Assembly: GCF_000156335.1 (NCBI RefSeq) | Contig: NZ_DS999213.1 | Span: 460,529-524,528 of the forward strand | Origin: Roseobacter sp. GAI101 | GTDB taxonomy: Bacteria > Pseudomonadota > Alphaproteobacteria > Rhodobacterales > Rhodobacteraceae | Length of the DNA stretch: 64,000 nt | Direction of reading: 5' to 3' | Part shown: positions 26,401 to 36,298 of the stretch, piece by piece | How the letters are laid out: the number at the start of each line of letters is the position of its first letter | Position numbering within the stretch: position 1 is the first letter of the stretch | Program-made: the position numbers and the translations under genes | Notes under the pieces: generated by a model | What the model was told of the DNA's origin: nothing | Databases searched by the model: none | The model's input: the letters and a program-made list of their open reading frames with translations, nothing else

Positions 26401-27221
26401 TTGAAACGTGCGGTGCCTTCGCGGTCTTCAAACGTCAGGTTGATGGTGGCCAGATCGCCCAGCGTGACCACGCGGTCGCCGTTTGTCTTGACAGGCAGGC
26501 TGTAGACATCGCGCGGATCATCAAAGGATGACGGGATCTTTACGGCAAAGCTGCCCTGTTCCGATTGCACTTCGCCTGCCGCGATCAGCTGGTTGTTGTT
26601 CTGCACCACATTGATCAATTCGCCTGCGGTGACGTCATAAGCCTCGAGCCGCAGGGGGTCGATCAAAACCTCGAGCATCTCGTCGCGGTCCCCGGCCAGC
26701 CCCGCCTCGAGAACAGCATCGACGCCTTCCAGTGCGTCCTGCAAATCGCGTGCCACGCGGGCCATGGTGCGTTCGGGCACGGGGCCGGTAAGGTTCACGA
26801 TGATGATCGGGAATTCGGAAAAGTTGATCTCGGTGATCGAATATTTCTCGTAACCGTCGGGGAATTTCGCTTCGGCGGTGCTCATCGCGTCGCGCACATC
26901 GGCCATGATCTTGGTCTTGTCCCAGCCGAATTCGAACTCGAGCGCGACGGAGGCATAGTTTTCGGCCGCCGTGCCGGTCATGGTTTTCAGCCCGTCCAGA
27001 TCGGACAGCTCCGTTTCCATCGGTTTGACTAACAAGGTTTCGCTGTCAGCGGCGGAAATGCCGGGAAATTGGACCGACACGAAAAGGGCAGGGATCTCGA
27101 TGTCGGGCTCGCCCTCTTTGGGGAGGGTGGAATAGGCATAACCGCCCACGACGAGGCTGAGCAGGATAAACGCCATGACCATGCGCGCACGGCCGGCAGC
27201 CCAATCGACGATGCCGTTCAT
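23412..27221 (-). CDS. RND-family efflux permease
   Basis: A 1269-residue inner-membrane proton-driven pump that works with a periplasmic adaptor. It has the N-terminal YSTLPKEGEPDIEIP pattern, the large periplasmic loops, and GMLVDGAIVVVEY in helix 4 with the proton-relay acidic residue. It is about 200 residues longer than AcrB. The extra length lies in the middle (roughly residues 500-640), where several additional hydrophobic stretches follow helix 6, such as FAIVFSCIAALCALAAIALS. Its ATG overlaps the stop of the adaptor gene by four bases. No outer-membrane partner is encoded nearby; the substrate is unknown. Confidence 0.93.
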   Translation of the reverse strand: MNGIVDWAAGRARMVMAFILLSLVVGGYAYSTLPKEGEPDIEIPALFVSVQFPGISAADSETLLVKPMETELSDLDGLKTMTGTAAENYASVALEFEFGWDKTKIMADVRDAMSTAEAKFPDGYEKYSITEINFSEFPIIIVNLTGPVPERTMARVARDLQDALEGVDAVLEAGLAGDRDEMLEVLIDPLRLEAYDVTAGELINVVQNNNQLIAAGEVQSEQGSFAVKIPSSFDDPRDVYSLPVKTNGDRVVTLGDLATINLTFEDREGTARFNGEKTMALQVVKRKGFNLIDTSTRVKEVVAEQSATWPEGLKAAVKIGTSNDQSRIVDSMVQQLIGSVLTAIALVMIVVLAALGIRAALLVGFAIPTSFLLCFAFLALMGISISNIVMFGLILAVGMLVDGAIVVVEYADARQQQGEGPMKAYVTAANRMFWPIISSTATTLCAFLPMLFWPGVPGQFMGMLPVTLIFVLSASLVVALVYLPVLGGVTGRLERWMADNMTAIAGLRIYLHLLLFPVAIAMIVLLAVLSWPLFGVISAQFAAMDGLDILGSVIPVFAIVFSCIAALCALAAIALSGGMLALLSFFALFTRMESGGRWMTTKLFRKTPDVINAGYKRSAFGRVIEFIAGNPVMPLVIAGTVFVFVGTTMIFFGNNSKGVEFFVESEPEQAIVYVLARGNLSLTEKDDILKQAEDIVLAHPGVSTAFAFAGKGGLDSNTGGATAPKDSIGQIQLETIPWEDRALRPDLDGDIVIAELTEQLGAIPGIKIEILAQARGPASGKPVHLRLLSDSFDDLVLSTGLAREAFQKTPGLTLVEDTRPLPGIDWQIDVDVAKAGQYGADVLTVGAMVQLVTRGLLLDTMRVDSSDEEIEIRVRLPEEDRVLSTLDTLKVRTADGLIPLSNFITRTPVAKLAEINRVDQKRHLDIKADVFPGLMKLVKPQVVDGTETTVTLATMRPAGADADITALDGETFKITDRTNAAQGVDLQADLTSGALRLVPINANERIAEITKWLDTQPLPDGVSYEWTGDQEDQADSQAFLSSAFTAALGLMFIILLAQFNSIYNSILVLLAVVLSTTGVLIGMLVMDQTFSIIMTGTGIVALAGIVVNNNIILIDTYQEFSQYMPRIEAIIRTAQARIRPVLLTTITTMAGLAPMMFGLSLDFANGGYTIDSPTALWWKQLATAVVFGLGVATVLTLMVTPSLLAIRVWATTYARWIAQLLAKMSLGRASKAAQDWALEKDALRLKSGILIWEDEVIPPAQTTKLRAAE

Positions 27222-28456
27222 TGGGTGACCTTGCGGTAAGTCGGCGCGACGGTAACGCCTGCGGTGACATATTCCTGCCCCAGCACGATGATCGTCACGG
27301 TTTCGGGCAGGCCGACGACCCAGATGCCTTCAGGCGTATCACGAACCAGCTCAACGGGGTTAAAGGCCACGACGTCGTTTTCATCAATGGTGCGCACCCC
27401 CAGGATGCCGTTGTCATCGAGTGTCATCGCGGATTGTGGGATCAGATGTGCATCGACGCCCGCAGCGGCAATGCCGATTTCGGCGGTTTGCCCGTCACGG
27501 ATGCTTAGATCGGGGTTTGGCACGTCGATTTCCACCCTAAACGTGCGGGTCGATGGATCGGATGCGCGGGAGATAAAGCTGACCTGACCGCTGATTTCGC
27601 GGTTTCCCGCGGCCAGACGCGCCATCGCGGGGGCCCCAAGCGTCACGCGGTCGACTTCGGTTTCAGGCACGAACCCCACCAGCTTGATCGGGTCCAGTTG
27701 GATCACCCGGCCACACAGCGACCCTTTTTGCAGCAGACTGCCCAATTCGGCTGTGTCGCTCTCAAGCAACCCCGCGAACGGCGCAGTCAGGGTCAGGCGG
27801 TCGATCTCTGCCTGGGTGACTGCGATGGCGGCATCGGCAGCCTCGATTCCGGATTTGGCGGCGTTCAACCCGGCTTCGGCTGAACTAAGGCCTGCGCGGG
27901 CCGCCGCGACTGTGGCCTCGGCTGTGGCAACCTGCGTGGTGGATGAATAGCCTTCCTTGCCCAGCTTGCTGGCGGCGTTGAAGCGTATCATGGCCTCGTC
28001 CAGCCGCGCCTGTGCTTCGACAACTCTCGATTCCGCTTCCGGGATTCGCGATCCGGCTTCTGCGCGGCGGGCTTCGGCTTCTTTTCTGGCGGCCCCTCTT
28101 GTGCCCGCGTCCAGTTCGCACAGGGTTTCGCCTGCGGCCACACGCGCGCCTTTGCGCAAGGGGGGCGAGGCTACGATGGCGGATGTTTCCGCTTGAACGT
28201 CGACCTGACGCGCCGCAGCAGTCTGCCCGCGAACGATCACTGCAGATTCAAGCGGCTCGGCGCTGCTGCGTTGCACGACGACTTTGACAAGGCCCGCATC
28301 GGCTACCGCGTTGGGGGCGGGGTCGGCCACTTGGGAATCGGTTGGTTCAGCGCTTTGAGCCATGCCCACGGCATCCAGCAGGGCGTCGCGTTCGAAGATC
28401 GCCATATACATCAGGAACGACACGGCAATCGCCGCAATAATTGGAAAGATTCGCAT
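27218..28456 (-). CDS. RND efflux periplasmic adaptor subunit (membrane fusion protein)
   Basis: A 412-residue adaptor with an N-terminal membrane anchor (IFPIIAAIAVSFLMYMAIF), a lipoyl-like half-motif (VRGQTAAARQVDVQAETSAI), a long alpha-helical hairpin rich in Ala/Glu (about residues 120-215), the second lipoyl half (LTAPFAGLLESDTAELGSLL) and beta-barrel and membrane-proximal domains. I take the ATG at 28456 (MRIFPIIAAIA), as the preceding in-frame codons look non-coding. It is translated together with the permease (ATGA overlap at 27218-27221). Confidence 0.92.
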   Translation of the reverse strand: MRIFPIIAAIAVSFLMYMAIFERDALLDAVGMAQSAEPTDSQVADPAPNAVADAGLVKVVVQRSSAEPLESAVIVRGQTAAARQVDVQAETSAIVASPPLRKGARVAAGETLCELDAGTRGAARKEAEARRAEAGSRIPEAESRVVEAQARLDEAMIRFNAASKLGKEGYSSTTQVATAEATVAAARAGLSSAEAGLNAAKSGIEAADAAIAVTQAEIDRLTLTAPFAGLLESDTAELGSLLQKGSLCGRVIQLDPIKLVGFVPETEVDRVTLGAPAMARLAAGNREISGQVSFISRASDPSTRTFRVEIDVPNPDLSIRDGQTAEIGIAAAGVDAHLIPQSAMTLDDNGILGVRTIDENDVVAFNPVELVRDTPEGIWVVGLPETVTIIVLGQEYVTAGVTVAPTYRKVTQ

Positions 28457-28670
28457 TCGAAACCTTTGGTGCTGAAAGCTGTGAGAAAAGATAGATAAGT
28501 TGGCATATAACTTGTTCAATGCAACTAAACTGCATAGTTCACTTTGTCAAAATCCTGTCAACCGTTGCCGATTTGCGTCCCCCTTGCTGAAACACTGTGC
28601 AGTCTGGCCCTTGGCAGTGTGGCGGCTGCGGGTTAAGACAAGCATCAAATTAGTGCGGATCGGGCAAAAA

Positions 28671-29384
28671 ATGAGCGATACAGACAGTTTCATCGACGAA
28701 GTTAACGACGAAGTCCGGCGTGACCGCTTCTATTTCATGCTCAAGCGTTATGGCTGGATCGCGGTTCTGGCCATCGTGCTGATCGTCGGGGCTGCAGCGT
28801 GGAATGAATATCAAAAGGCGCAGGCGCGCAGCAAGGCCGAAGCCTTGGGCGATGCGGCCTTTGCCGCGTTGACGCTGCAAGACACCGAAGGCCGCGCCGC
28901 CGCGTTGTCCGCAGTTGAAACGGATTCTCCGCGTGCCGCTGCTGTTCTGGGGTTTCTGACCGCCGCCGAACAGGTCGAGGCAGGGGATAAATCCGCCGCG
29001 ATCGAAACGCTGAATGCGATTGCCGTGAACGGCGAAGTCCCTGCCATCTACCGCGAGATTGCGCAGCTGAAATCGGTGACCTTGCAAGGCACGGAGACCC
29101 CCGTCAGTGATCGTCGCCTGGCGCTTGAGGCTTTGGCCCAGCCCGGCAACACCCTGCGTTTGCTGGCAGAAGAACAGTTGGCGCTGATCGAGATCGAGGA
29201 AAACAACCCGCAAGGCGCGATTGACCGCTATCAGGCGATCTTATTGGATGCCGAAGTCACCGCAGACTTGCAACAACGCGCCCTTCAGGTGATTGTGGCT
29301 TTGGGCGGGGAACCCGACATGGGCAGCGCCGCGCCCCTGGCCGGGTCCGATGGGACCCCGCAGGCAGACACGGAAAGCAAGTAA
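28671..29384 (+). CDS. YfgM-like TPR membrane protein
   Basis: A 237-residue inner-membrane protein with an acidic N-terminal tail (MSDTDSFIDEVNDEVRRDR), a single helix (YGWIAVLAIVLIVGAAAW, about residues 27-44) and a periplasmic tetratricopeptide-like domain. In E. coli YfgM binds the SecYEG translocon and hands proteins to periplasmic chaperones. The order yfgM-bamB-der seen here is the same as in E. coli, which supports the call. The ATG at 28671 is chosen from the conserved start; an open extension upstream is not supported. Confidence 0.85.
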   Translation: MSDTDSFIDEVNDEVRRDRFYFMLKRYGWIAVLAIVLIVGAAAWNEYQKAQARSKAEALGDAAFAALTLQDTEGRAAALSAVETDSPRAAAVLGFLTAAEQVEAGDKSAAIETLNAIAVNGEVPAIYREIAQLKSVTLQGTETPVSDRRLALEALAQPGNTLRLLAEEQLALIEIEENNPQGAIDRYQAILLDAEVTADLQQRALQVIVALGGEPDMGSAAPLAGSDGTPQADTESK

Positions 29385-29393
29385 GACCGTCCC

Positions 29394-30842
29394 ATGACGC
29401 GTCCGATGACACGAGTTAAGAGCAAAGCGAGCAGGGCCATGACCAATCTTCAGAGCGTCTTCAATGCGCATATGACGTCAGGACGCGCCCGTCGCGGCAT
29501 CCTTTGTAAGCGTGCAAGTCTGGGCATGGGGGCCGTGGTTGCGTCCCTGCTGCTGTCCGCCTGTGCCGAACCCGAAGTGATTCTGCCCGGTCTGCGCCAA
29601 GATGTACGGTCGGTGCTGCAGAATGACGACAGCTTGTTGGCCCCTGCCGATCTGCCCATCCCTGCAAACACCACCCGTGCGATTGCGCTGCCTAAGTCAG
29701 TGAACAACGCAAGCTGGTCCCAGGCCGCAGGCACGCCAAGCACCCGGATCGGCAATGCGGCGCTAAGCGCTGCGCCCCGGTTGGCGTGGACATCGAACAT
29801 CGGGCAGGGCGACAGCCGCAAACAGCGCATCACCGCGACGCCGGTGGTGTCCGGCGCGCGTGTATTTACCATCGATTCCAGCGCGCTGGTCACGGCGACG
29901 TCGACCTCGGGTGCCGTGTTGTGGACGCGCGATCTGACGCCAGCAAGTGACGGTCAGGGCGATGCGACAGGCGGCGGGTTGGCTGTCGACGGCGATACGC
30001 TTTATGTCTCGCTGGGCTTTGGCTCGGTGACCGCGCTGGATGTGTCGAACGGCGGCACACGCTGGGTGCAGGACATCGAAGGCACCGGATCAGGTGCGCC
30101 GACTGTCTATGGCGATCTGGTTTATTTCACCTCGGGCGACGATCTGGGCTGGGCCTTGAACAAATCCAATGGCCGAGTGCAATGGCAGACCGGTGCCAGC
30201 ACCACTATCGGCAACGTTCTGGGCGCACCGGCCCCGGCGATCAGCCCCGAGATTGCAGTGATGGGGTTTGGTTCAGGCGAAGTGCAGGGCCTGTTCCGTC
30301 AAGGTGGCCTGGACCGTTGGAGCACGTCTGTCGTGGGCAAACGCCCCGGCCGCGCACTGGCCAACATCTCGGATGTGACAAGCGCGCCGGTGATTTTCGG
30401 TGACACGGTCTATGTCGGCAACCAATCCGGCCGTCTTGCTGCCCTCAGCCTTGCTGGCGGTGCGCGCCTCTGGGTCGCCCGGGAAGGGGCGATCGGCCCG
30501 GTCTGGCCGGCAGGGGACAGCGTTTTTGCGGTCACCGACCTGAATGAACTTGTGCGTCTGGACGCAAACACTGGCCAGCGCATCTGGGGCATTCCCCTGC
30601 CTAATTTCGTCAAGGAAAAGCCCAAACGCCAGTCCGAAGTGTTTGCGCATTATGGTCCGATCATTGCCGGTGGCCGCGTGATCATCGCGTCGAACGATGG
30701 CAAGCTGCGCAGCTTTGACCCGACCAATGGCGCGCTTGTGGGCACTGCTGAAATCCCCGGCGGGGCGACCACGGCACCTGTCGTGGCGGGGGGCACGCTG
30801 TACGTCGTGTCGACCAAAGGGCAATTGCACGCTTTCCGTTGA
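29394..30842 (+). CDS. bamB: BamB-like outer-membrane assembly lipoprotein (PQQ-type beta-propeller)
   Basis: Outer-membrane protein assembly factor, a lipoprotein with an eight-bladed propeller. The lipobox LLLSACAEPE sits near residue 56 of the longest frame, and blades with W/G-rich repeats follow (TSGAVLWTRDL, NGGTRWVQDIEG, NGRVQWQTGA, GGARLWVAREG). The start is uncertain: the frame opens at 29394, but ATGs at 29439 and 29472 would give signal peptides of more normal length, and none has a strong ribosome-binding site. It lies ten bases after the yfgM-like gene and 50 before der. Confidence 0.85.
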   Translation: MTRPMTRVKSKASRAMTNLQSVFNAHMTSGRARRGILCKRASLGMGAVVASLLLSACAEPEVILPGLRQDVRSVLQNDDSLLAPADLPIPANTTRAIALPKSVNNASWSQAAGTPSTRIGNAALSAAPRLAWTSNIGQGDSRKQRITATPVVSGARVFTIDSSALVTATSTSGAVLWTRDLTPASDGQGDATGGGLAVDGDTLYVSLGFGSVTALDVSNGGTRWVQDIEGTGSGAPTVYGDLVYFTSGDDLGWALNKSNGRVQWQTGASTTIGNVLGAPAPAISPEIAVMGFGSGEVQGLFRQGGLDRWSTSVVGKRPGRALANISDVTSAPVIFGDTVYVGNQSGRLAALSLAGGARLWVAREGAIGPVWPAGDSVFAVTDLNELVRLDANTGQRIWGIPLPNFVKEKPKRQSEVFAHYGPIIAGGRVIIASNDGKLRSFDPTNGALVGTAEIPGGATTAPVVAGGTLYVVSTKGQLHAFR

Positions 30843-30891
30843 CGGACAAATAGTCTAAAGCGCAGGCTTGACCTGACCTTCGGAGCATTCT

Positions 30892-32367
30892 ATGTCCTTC
30901 ACCCTCGCCATCGTGGGCCGTCCCAATGTGGGAAAATCCACGCTGTTCAACCGCCTTGTCGGTAAAAAACTGGCTCTGGTCGATGACCAGCCCGGCGTGA
31001 CCCGCGACCTGCGCGAAGGTGCCGCGCGTCTGGCGGATCTGCGCTTTACCGTGATTGACACCGCAGGTCTGGAAGAAGTGACCGACGACAGCCTTCAGGG
31101 CCGGATGCGCCGTTTGACCGAACGGGCCGTCGATATGGCTGACATCTGCCTGTTCATGATCGACGCCCGCGTTGGCGTGACGCCATCCGATCTGGTCTTT
31201 GCCGATATCCTGCGCAAGAAATCAGCCCATGTGATTCTGGCCGCCAACAAGGGCGAGGGTCGGGCCGCAGACGCCGGCGTTCTTGAGGCGTATAGCCTAG
31301 GGCTGGGCGAACCGATCCGCATGTCAGCAGAACATGGCGAGGGGTTGAACGACCTCTATACCCATTTGATGCCCATCGCTGACGGCTTTTCCGAACGCGT
31401 TGATACGGACACGCCCGAAACAGATGTGGACCTGACCGAGGAAGAGGCAGAACTGGGCGATGAAGATGCACCCGTTCCCGTGCCAACCAATGCAAAGCCG
31501 TTGCAGGTCGCCGTCGTGGGCCGCCCCAACGCGGGCAAATCCACGCTGATCAACCAGATCATGGGCGAGGACCGCCTGCTGACGGGGCCCGAGGCCGGGA
31601 TCACCCGTGATGCAATTTCACTGCGCACCGTCTGGGAAGGCGTGCCGATGCGGATATTCGACACTGCAGGGATGCGCAAAAAGGCCAAGATTCAGGAAAA
31701 GCTTGAAAAGCTCAGCGTTAGTGACGGGTTGCGCGCGGTAAAGTTCGCCGAAGTCGTCGTGGTGCTGTTGGACGCGGAAATCCCGTTTGAACAACAAGAC
31801 CTGCGAATCGCGGATCTGGCCGAGCGTGAAGGCCGCGCGGTTGTGGTCGCGGTGAATAAGTGGGACCTCGAGACTGACAAGCAAGGCAAGCTCAAGGACC
31901 TGCGCGAAAGCTTTGAACGCTTGTTGCCGCAGCTTAAGGGCGCGCCTTTGGTGACGGTCTCTGCCAAGACAGGGCGTGGCCTTGACCGGCTGCATAACGC
32001 AATCATGCGCGCCTATGACGTGTGGAACCGCCGGGTAACCACCGCGCAGTTGAACCGTTGGCTCGCGGGCATGATGGAGGCGCATCCGCCCCCCGCACCT
32101 CAAGGCAAGCGTATCAAGTTGCGCTACATGACGCAGGCGAAAACCCGGCCTCCGGGGTTTGTCGTGATGTGTAGCCACCCGGATAAAGTACCGGAAAGCT
32201 ATAACCGCTATCTTGTGAACGGCTTGCGGATCGATTTTGACATGCCGGGGTCTCCGATCCGGCTGTGGATGCGCGGCCAGTCGGACGCCAATCCCTACAA
32301 AGGGCGCAAGAAGTCCAAGCCGTCAAAACTGCGCAAACATACCGAAGGACACCGCAAGGACCGCTAA
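30892..32367 (+). CDS. der: Ribosome-assembly GTPase Der (EngA)
   Basis: A 491-residue protein with two GTPase domains in tandem, needed for 50S subunit assembly. The first P-loop is [10 protein letters not shown] near residue 8 and the second [10 protein letters not shown] near residue 208; DTAG switch motifs appear in both, and NKWD is the base-recognition motif of the second. An acidic linker ([20 protein letters not shown]) joins the domains and a KH-like domain closes the protein, ending in a Lys-rich tail. Length and order match the family. Confidence 0.98.
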   Translation: MSFTLAIVGRPNVGKSTLFNRLVGKKLALVDDQPGVTRDLREGAARLADLRFTVIDTAGLEEVTDDSLQGRMRRLTERAVDMADICLFMIDARVGVTPSDLVFADILRKKSAHVILAANKGEGRAADAGVLEAYSLGLGEPIRMSAEHGEGLNDLYTHLMPIADGFSERVDTDTPETDVDLTEEEAELGDEDAPVPVPTNAKPLQVAVVGRPNAGKSTLINQIMGEDRLLTGPEAGITRDAISLRTVWEGVPMRIFDTAGMRKKAKIQEKLEKLSVSDGLRAVKFAEVVVVLLDAEIPFEQQDLRIADLAEREGRAVVVAVNKWDLETDKQGKLKDLRESFERLLPQLKGAPLVTVSAKTGRGLDRLHNAIMRAYDVWNRRVTTAQLNRWLAGMMEAHPPPAPQGKRIKLRYMTQAKTRPPGFVVMCSHPDKVPESYNRYLVNGLRIDFDMPGSPIRLWMRGQSDANPYKGRKKSKPSKLRKHTEGHRKDR

Positions 32368-32426
32368 AGGCACCCAGGGTTTTCGAAAAATCTGGATCGG
32401 AGTTTTTGAAAAATTCCGGTCAGCCC

Positions 32427-33134
32427 CTAGCCCTTGCGCCATGACCTGTAGGTCGGAAGAAGCAGCGCGATCGCCCCACCTGCGGCCAAGGCGGCCACGG
32501 TGGGTGCGGTCGCAGCATTCTGCACGATGACCCCGATCAGCGCCCAGATGACGGCGATGCCATAGGTCGGTGCGCGCATCAGCGTGGACTGTACGCCCGC
32601 GGCGATCACGATGGCCAAACCCACGAACACCAGCGCTGCGGTATCTTCGCCCATCCACCCATAGCCTGCTGCAAGCAGGCCCAGCGACACGCAAGACGCA
32701 GCGCTTAGCCAGCCTGCGTATAGTCCCACGGGCAGGGCTGCAAACCAGCGGTTGTCTTGCGGGGATTTGAACAAGGCCACCAGCGCGCCGATCAACATGA
32801 CCCAGATCAGCACCGCGGCCCAGATCGGGCTTGCCACCGCGACTGCCAGCCAGAAACAGCCGACGAACAGCGACACGCACAGCGGCCCGCGCATGTCATG
32901 CCAGATGAAATCCTCGCGGGCTTTCCAAAGCCCCCAGGCCATCCCGATGATGAGCCAGAGATAAATCACACCCCAGATCGAAAACGCGTAGCCCGCCGGC
33001 TGTACCGACGGGTCAATCTGGGGCACGGGAAATTGATCAGGGTCAAATCCGGCAAAGCTGGGTACCAGAAACGGCGAAACGGCAAAGCCGATGGTCAACA
33101 TCAGCGTCAGCACAGCGGTCAGGGTGCGTCCCAT
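32427..33134 (-). CDS. TspO/MBR-related membrane protein
   Basis: A 235-residue protein with about seven hydrophobic segments, many Trp residues and the PAGYAFSIWGVIYLWLIIG segment that resembles the first helices of tryptophan-rich sensory (TspO/MBR) proteins. True TspO has about 160 residues and five helices, so this is a longer relative of unknown ligand. It is flanked by der (convergent) and serS (same strand, 60 bases away, upstream promoter region between them). Confidence 0.65.
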   Translation of the reverse strand: MGRTLTAVLTLMLTIGFAVSPFLVPSFAGFDPDQFPVPQIDPSVQPAGYAFSIWGVIYLWLIIGMAWGLWKAREDFIWHDMRGPLCVSLFVGCFWLAVAVASPIWAAVLIWVMLIGALVALFKSPQDNRWFAALPVGLYAGWLSAASCVSLGLLAAGYGWMGEDTAALVFVGLAIVIAAGVQSTLMRAPTYGIAVIWALIGVIVQNAATAPTVAALAAGGAIALLLPTYRSWRKG

Positions 33135-33193
33135 CGGGTGTATCCTTTTAGTTGAACTAAAGCGGGACCTAGTCTGACGGCCTGCCGTTTCAA

Positions 33194-34486
33194 TCAGACC
33201 AGCACGCCATCGGCACCCAAGAGGGTCTTGCCGCCCAGATAGGGGGCCAGAACGTCGGGCAGTTGCACCGATCCGTCCGCTTGCTGTCCGTTTTCAAGCA
33301 CCGCGATCAGGCAGCGCCCGACAGCAAGACCGGACCCGTTCAGCGTATGCACGAATTGCGGCTTGCTGCCATCGGCCGGCTTGAACCGCGCGTTCATGCG
33401 GCGGGCCTGGAAATCACCCGTGGTCGAGACCGAGCTGATCTCGCGGTAGGCATTCTGACCGGGCAGCCACGCTTCGATGTCGAATGTCCGCCGCGCGCCA
33501 AAGCCCATGTCGCCGGTGCACAGCAGCACGGTGCGGTAGGGCACGCCCAGACGTTCCAGCAAATCCTCGGCGCAGCGCAGCATGCGTTTTTGTTCGTCGT
33601 CGGACGCGTCGGGGTGGGTGATCGACACCATCTCGACCTTTTCGAACTGGTGCTGGCGCAGCATGCCCGATGTGTCACGGCCTGCCGATCCTGCCTCGGA
33701 CCGGAAGCACAGCGTATGCGCGGTCATGCGGCGGGGCAGAGCGGCTTCTTCCAGGACATCGCCGGACACCGAATAGGTCAGCGTCACCTCAGAGGTGGGG
33801 ATCAGCCACCAGCCGTTCGTCGTCTGATAGCTGTCATCGCCGAATTTCGGCAACTTGTCGGTGCCATACATCGCCTCGTCGCGCACCAGCACGGGGGTGG
33901 CGTATTCGGTCAGACCGTTGTGATCCACATGGGTATCGACCATGAACTGCGCCAAGGCACGATGCACCCGCGCCACGGCCCCCTTGAGCATCACAAAACG
34001 CGCGCCCGACGTCTTGGCCGCCGTTTCAAAATCCATCGACGCGGCGACGCTGGCGATCTCGAAATGCTCTTTCGCGGCGAAGTCATAGCTGGGCACGTCG
34101 CCCCAGCGGTTCACCTCGACGTTGTCATTCTCGTCTGCCCCTTCGGGCACATCATCGGCGGGCAGGTTGGGGATGCGTGCCAGCATGTCGGTCAGTTGTG
34201 CGTCCAGGTCCTTGGCCTCGGCCTGCATCCGCGTCACTTCGGCCTTCTTGTCGCTGACCAGCGTGCGCAGCCGTTCGAATTCGGCTTCATCGCCCTTGGC
34301 CTTGGCGGCCCCGACGAGTTTGGAGGCCTTGTTCTGTTCGGCCTGCGCCGTTTCCGCCGCGTTGATCATCCCGCGCCGCGCTGTGTCCAGAGCAAGGATT
34401 TCGCCCGTAACAGGCGCATCCCCGCGCCGCGCAAGGGCCGCGTCGAACGCATCAGGGTTTTCGCGGATGGCTTTGATGTCATGCAT
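33194..34486 (-). CDS. serS: Seryl-tRNA synthetase
   Basis: A 430-residue class II synthetase charging tRNA-Ser (and tRNA-Sec where present). The N-terminal [18 protein letters not shown] leads into the long antiparallel coiled-coil arm that grips the variable arm of the tRNA (about residues 30-105, rich in Glu, Lys and Ala). Motif 2 is [19 protein letters not shown] and motif 3 [18 protein letters not shown]. The ATG at 34486 fits the conserved beginning; the longer frame upstream is not supported. Confidence 0.98.
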   Translation of the reverse strand: MHDIKAIRENPDAFDAALARRGDAPVTGEILALDTARRGMINAAETAQAEQNKASKLVGAAKAKGDEAEFERLRTLVSDKKAEVTRMQAEAKDLDAQLTDMLARIPNLPADDVPEGADENDNVEVNRWGDVPSYDFAAKEHFEIASVAASMDFETAAKTSGARFVMLKGAVARVHRALAQFMVDTHVDHNGLTEYATPVLVRDEAMYGTDKLPKFGDDSYQTTNGWWLIPTSEVTLTYSVSGDVLEEAALPRRMTAHTLCFRSEAGSAGRDTSGMLRQHQFEKVEMVSITHPDASDDEQKRMLRCAEDLLERLGVPYRTVLLCTGDMGFGARRTFDIEAWLPGQNAYREISSVSTTGDFQARRMNARFKPADGSKPQFVHTLNGSGLAVGRCLIAVLENGQQADGSVQLPDVLAPYLGGKTLLGADGVLV

Positions 34487-34566
34487 GGGTCTGTCCTTTG
34501 ATCTTGAATCGCCTGAGGCCTTGCCCGCCTTATGCCCGATTGTAGATCGCGGGGCCAGATGTGGTG

Positions 34567-36048
34567 TTAGGTGGGGTTGTCGGGGTCTTGGCCGATAGAG
34601 GCTTGGAAGGCGCGCCATTGGGTTTCGAAGTCATCCCAGTCTAATTCTTCCTTGCTCCATTGGGCTGGCCAGCTTTCGTGGTCCGGGCCAAGGCCGCCGG
34701 GCAGGGTGACGGTGGCATCACCGTACATCGTATCTAATTGCTCGCGAGTTATGGAAGTATCGGTTAAATCGACCGCGTAAAACGCTGCACCTCTGAAATC
34801 GGCCTCTCTAAAGGAAGTTGAAGCGTTAAAGTAGGTTCCTCGGAGGTCTGCACACTGCAACTGCGCCTCGCTGAGGTCCGCCCCTTGCAACTGCGCCAAT
34901 CTGAGGTGCGCCCCTTGCAACTGCGCTCTCCTGAGCTTGGTCCCCTGCAAGTGGGCTTTGCCGCCTAAGTATGCTCCCTGCAACAGCGCCCCGCTGAGTT
35001 TCGCCCCTTGTAAATGCGCTCCGCCAAGGTACGCCCCCTGCAACTGCGCCCACCTGATGTCCGCCCCCAGCAACCGCGCACCGTTGAGGAAAGCCCCCTG
35101 TAAATGCGCTGATCTTAAACTCGTTCTTTGCAATTGCGCATCTCTGAGGTTTGCCCCCTGCAACTGCGCTGCGGAAAAATTACTTTTCTCAAAGGACAGC
35201 GTTGATAGATCGAAGCCCTGAAGATTTGTACCCGAAAGATCGACCAACCCGGCCAACTCGGTCACGCCCGAAATACTTTGCAGTCGCCCCAGTACTAGAA
35301 CCGCATTCTGCATGTCGGATCTCACCGCATTCAATTTGCGCGCCCATGTCCGTAAATTTTGACGATTGGTGGTTTCAGGCGTCGGGACTGGTTTATATTC
35401 CTGGGATAGCTCGCGCACATAGACGGACAGCATGCGGGCGACCCGTTCTGCGGATGCCGGGTTTTCCTGAACCAACCCCTCAAGCCGGTCAATCGCACCG
35501 TTTCTGCGGGTCACATCGTCCTGCCATACTGTTTCATGGGTTTTCGTTTCACCATCTGTGACCTCAACCGAAATCTGACGCTGCGCATGAAGATCCTCGA
35601 CCGCTGCGTTGATCTTGTCATTAAACAATGCTTCGACCGCTGTTTCAGTCTGAGTTCGCGTGAATGTCAGGCGGATCAATGTAAAGGGGAGCGCCACCAC
35701 CGCCCCAAGGGTCGCGGTGAGTGCTGTCATCTTGGCTACTGAAAAACGCCAGTTCCAAATCTCTCCTTCTTGAGGGATTGGCGACAGGATGAACGACCAG
35801 AGCACTCCGAGTAAACCCAGAGCCAGCGATGCGAAAATCGCAGCCCACAGGGCAATTGCAATGAAAAGTAGACCAGAGTTTATGCCGCCAAGCCCCATGC
35901 GGTTTTGGAGTTGATCAAAAAGAGGAGGCTTGTTGGGATCGCCCTTGTAAGGAAGTCGCGAAATTCCCAAAGGCACGACCAAAAATGCAAGAAGCAGGAT
36001 CAACCCAATTAGGTCACGTTGGCGGATCTCAAAAATAATATCGTCCAT
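34567..36048 (-). CDS. Membrane-anchored pentapeptide-repeat protein
   Basis: A 493-residue protein of unknown function. Residues 1-130 carry three or four hydrophobic segments (about 13-30, 57-90 and 108-127). Residues 135-265 are a polar, helix-forming region ([20 protein letters not shown] and after). Residues 268-430 form a right-handed beta-helix of pentapeptide repeats, mostly in ten-residue units LQGAxLxxAx. One unit near residue 357 has eleven residues ([11 protein letters not shown]), which should put a bulge in the helix. The C-terminus ([13 protein letters not shown]) resembles other roseobacter pentapeptide proteins. Codon use is less GC-biased than its neighbours, hinting at transfer. 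Confidence 0.85.
   Translation of the reverse strand: MDDIIFEIRQRDLIGLILLLAFLVVPLGISRLPYKGDPNKPPLFDQLQNRMGLGGINSGLLFIAIALWAAIFASLALGLLGVLWSFILSPIPQEGEIWNWRFSVAKMTALTATLGAVVALPFTLIRLTFTRTQTETAVEALFNDKINAAVEDLHAQRQISVEVTDGETKTHETVWQDDVTRRNGAIDRLEGLVQENPASAERVARMLSVYVRELSQEYKPVPTPETTNRQNLRTWARKLNAVRSDMQNAVLVLGRLQSISGVTELAGLVDLSGTNLQGFDLSTLSFEKSNFSAAQLQGANLRDAQLQRTSLRSAHLQGAFLNGARLLGADIRWAQLQGAYLGGAHLQGAKLSGALLQGAYLGGKAHLQGTKLRRAQLQGAHLRLAQLQGADLSEAQLQCADLRGTYFNASTSFREADFRGAAFYAVDLTDTSITREQLDTMYGDATVTLPGGLGPDHESWPAQWSKEELDWDDFETQWRAFQASIGQDPDNPT
34837..35163 (-). repeat. About eleven 30-base repeats inside the pentapeptide gene
   Basis: The plus strand shows a recurring CCCTGCAACTGCGC-like unit every 30 bases, encoding LQGAxLxxAx. 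One unit is 33 bases long. It is coding tandem repetition, prone to slippage, not a CRISPR array. Confidence 0.85.
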
Positions 36049-36298
36049 TGTGCCTACAATTTTGAATGCTCAGGCGGGGATCGCCTTACCCCACCACCTT
36101 TGGCGCGAAACCACTCATCTGCCAACCGCTCAAACCGCGCGACGGAGGCTGAAGCCGTGTCATAAGCACGCCAACGGCCCGATGGGCCTGAAATAGGCGT
36201 GAAGCCTCCTTGCAAAGCCCTGCATCTGGACCTAGGTTCCGCCAAACTTCGACGGCAGGCCGGAACGGGCGTGCTCCCTCAATAAAAGGACCATCCCC

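Noticed and set aside
34837..35163. Regular 30-base repeats resembling a CRISPR array
   Set aside because: The repeats are in frame and encode the pentapeptide beta-helix; the spacing has no unique spacers, and no cas gene is near.
36054..36245. 63-codon minus-strand frame before the pentapeptide gene (MAEPRSRCRALQGG...)
   Set aside because: No ribosome-binding site and unclear product. The RFERLADEWFRAKGG stretch looks protein-like but cannot be assigned; I leave the 250-base gap as non-coding.
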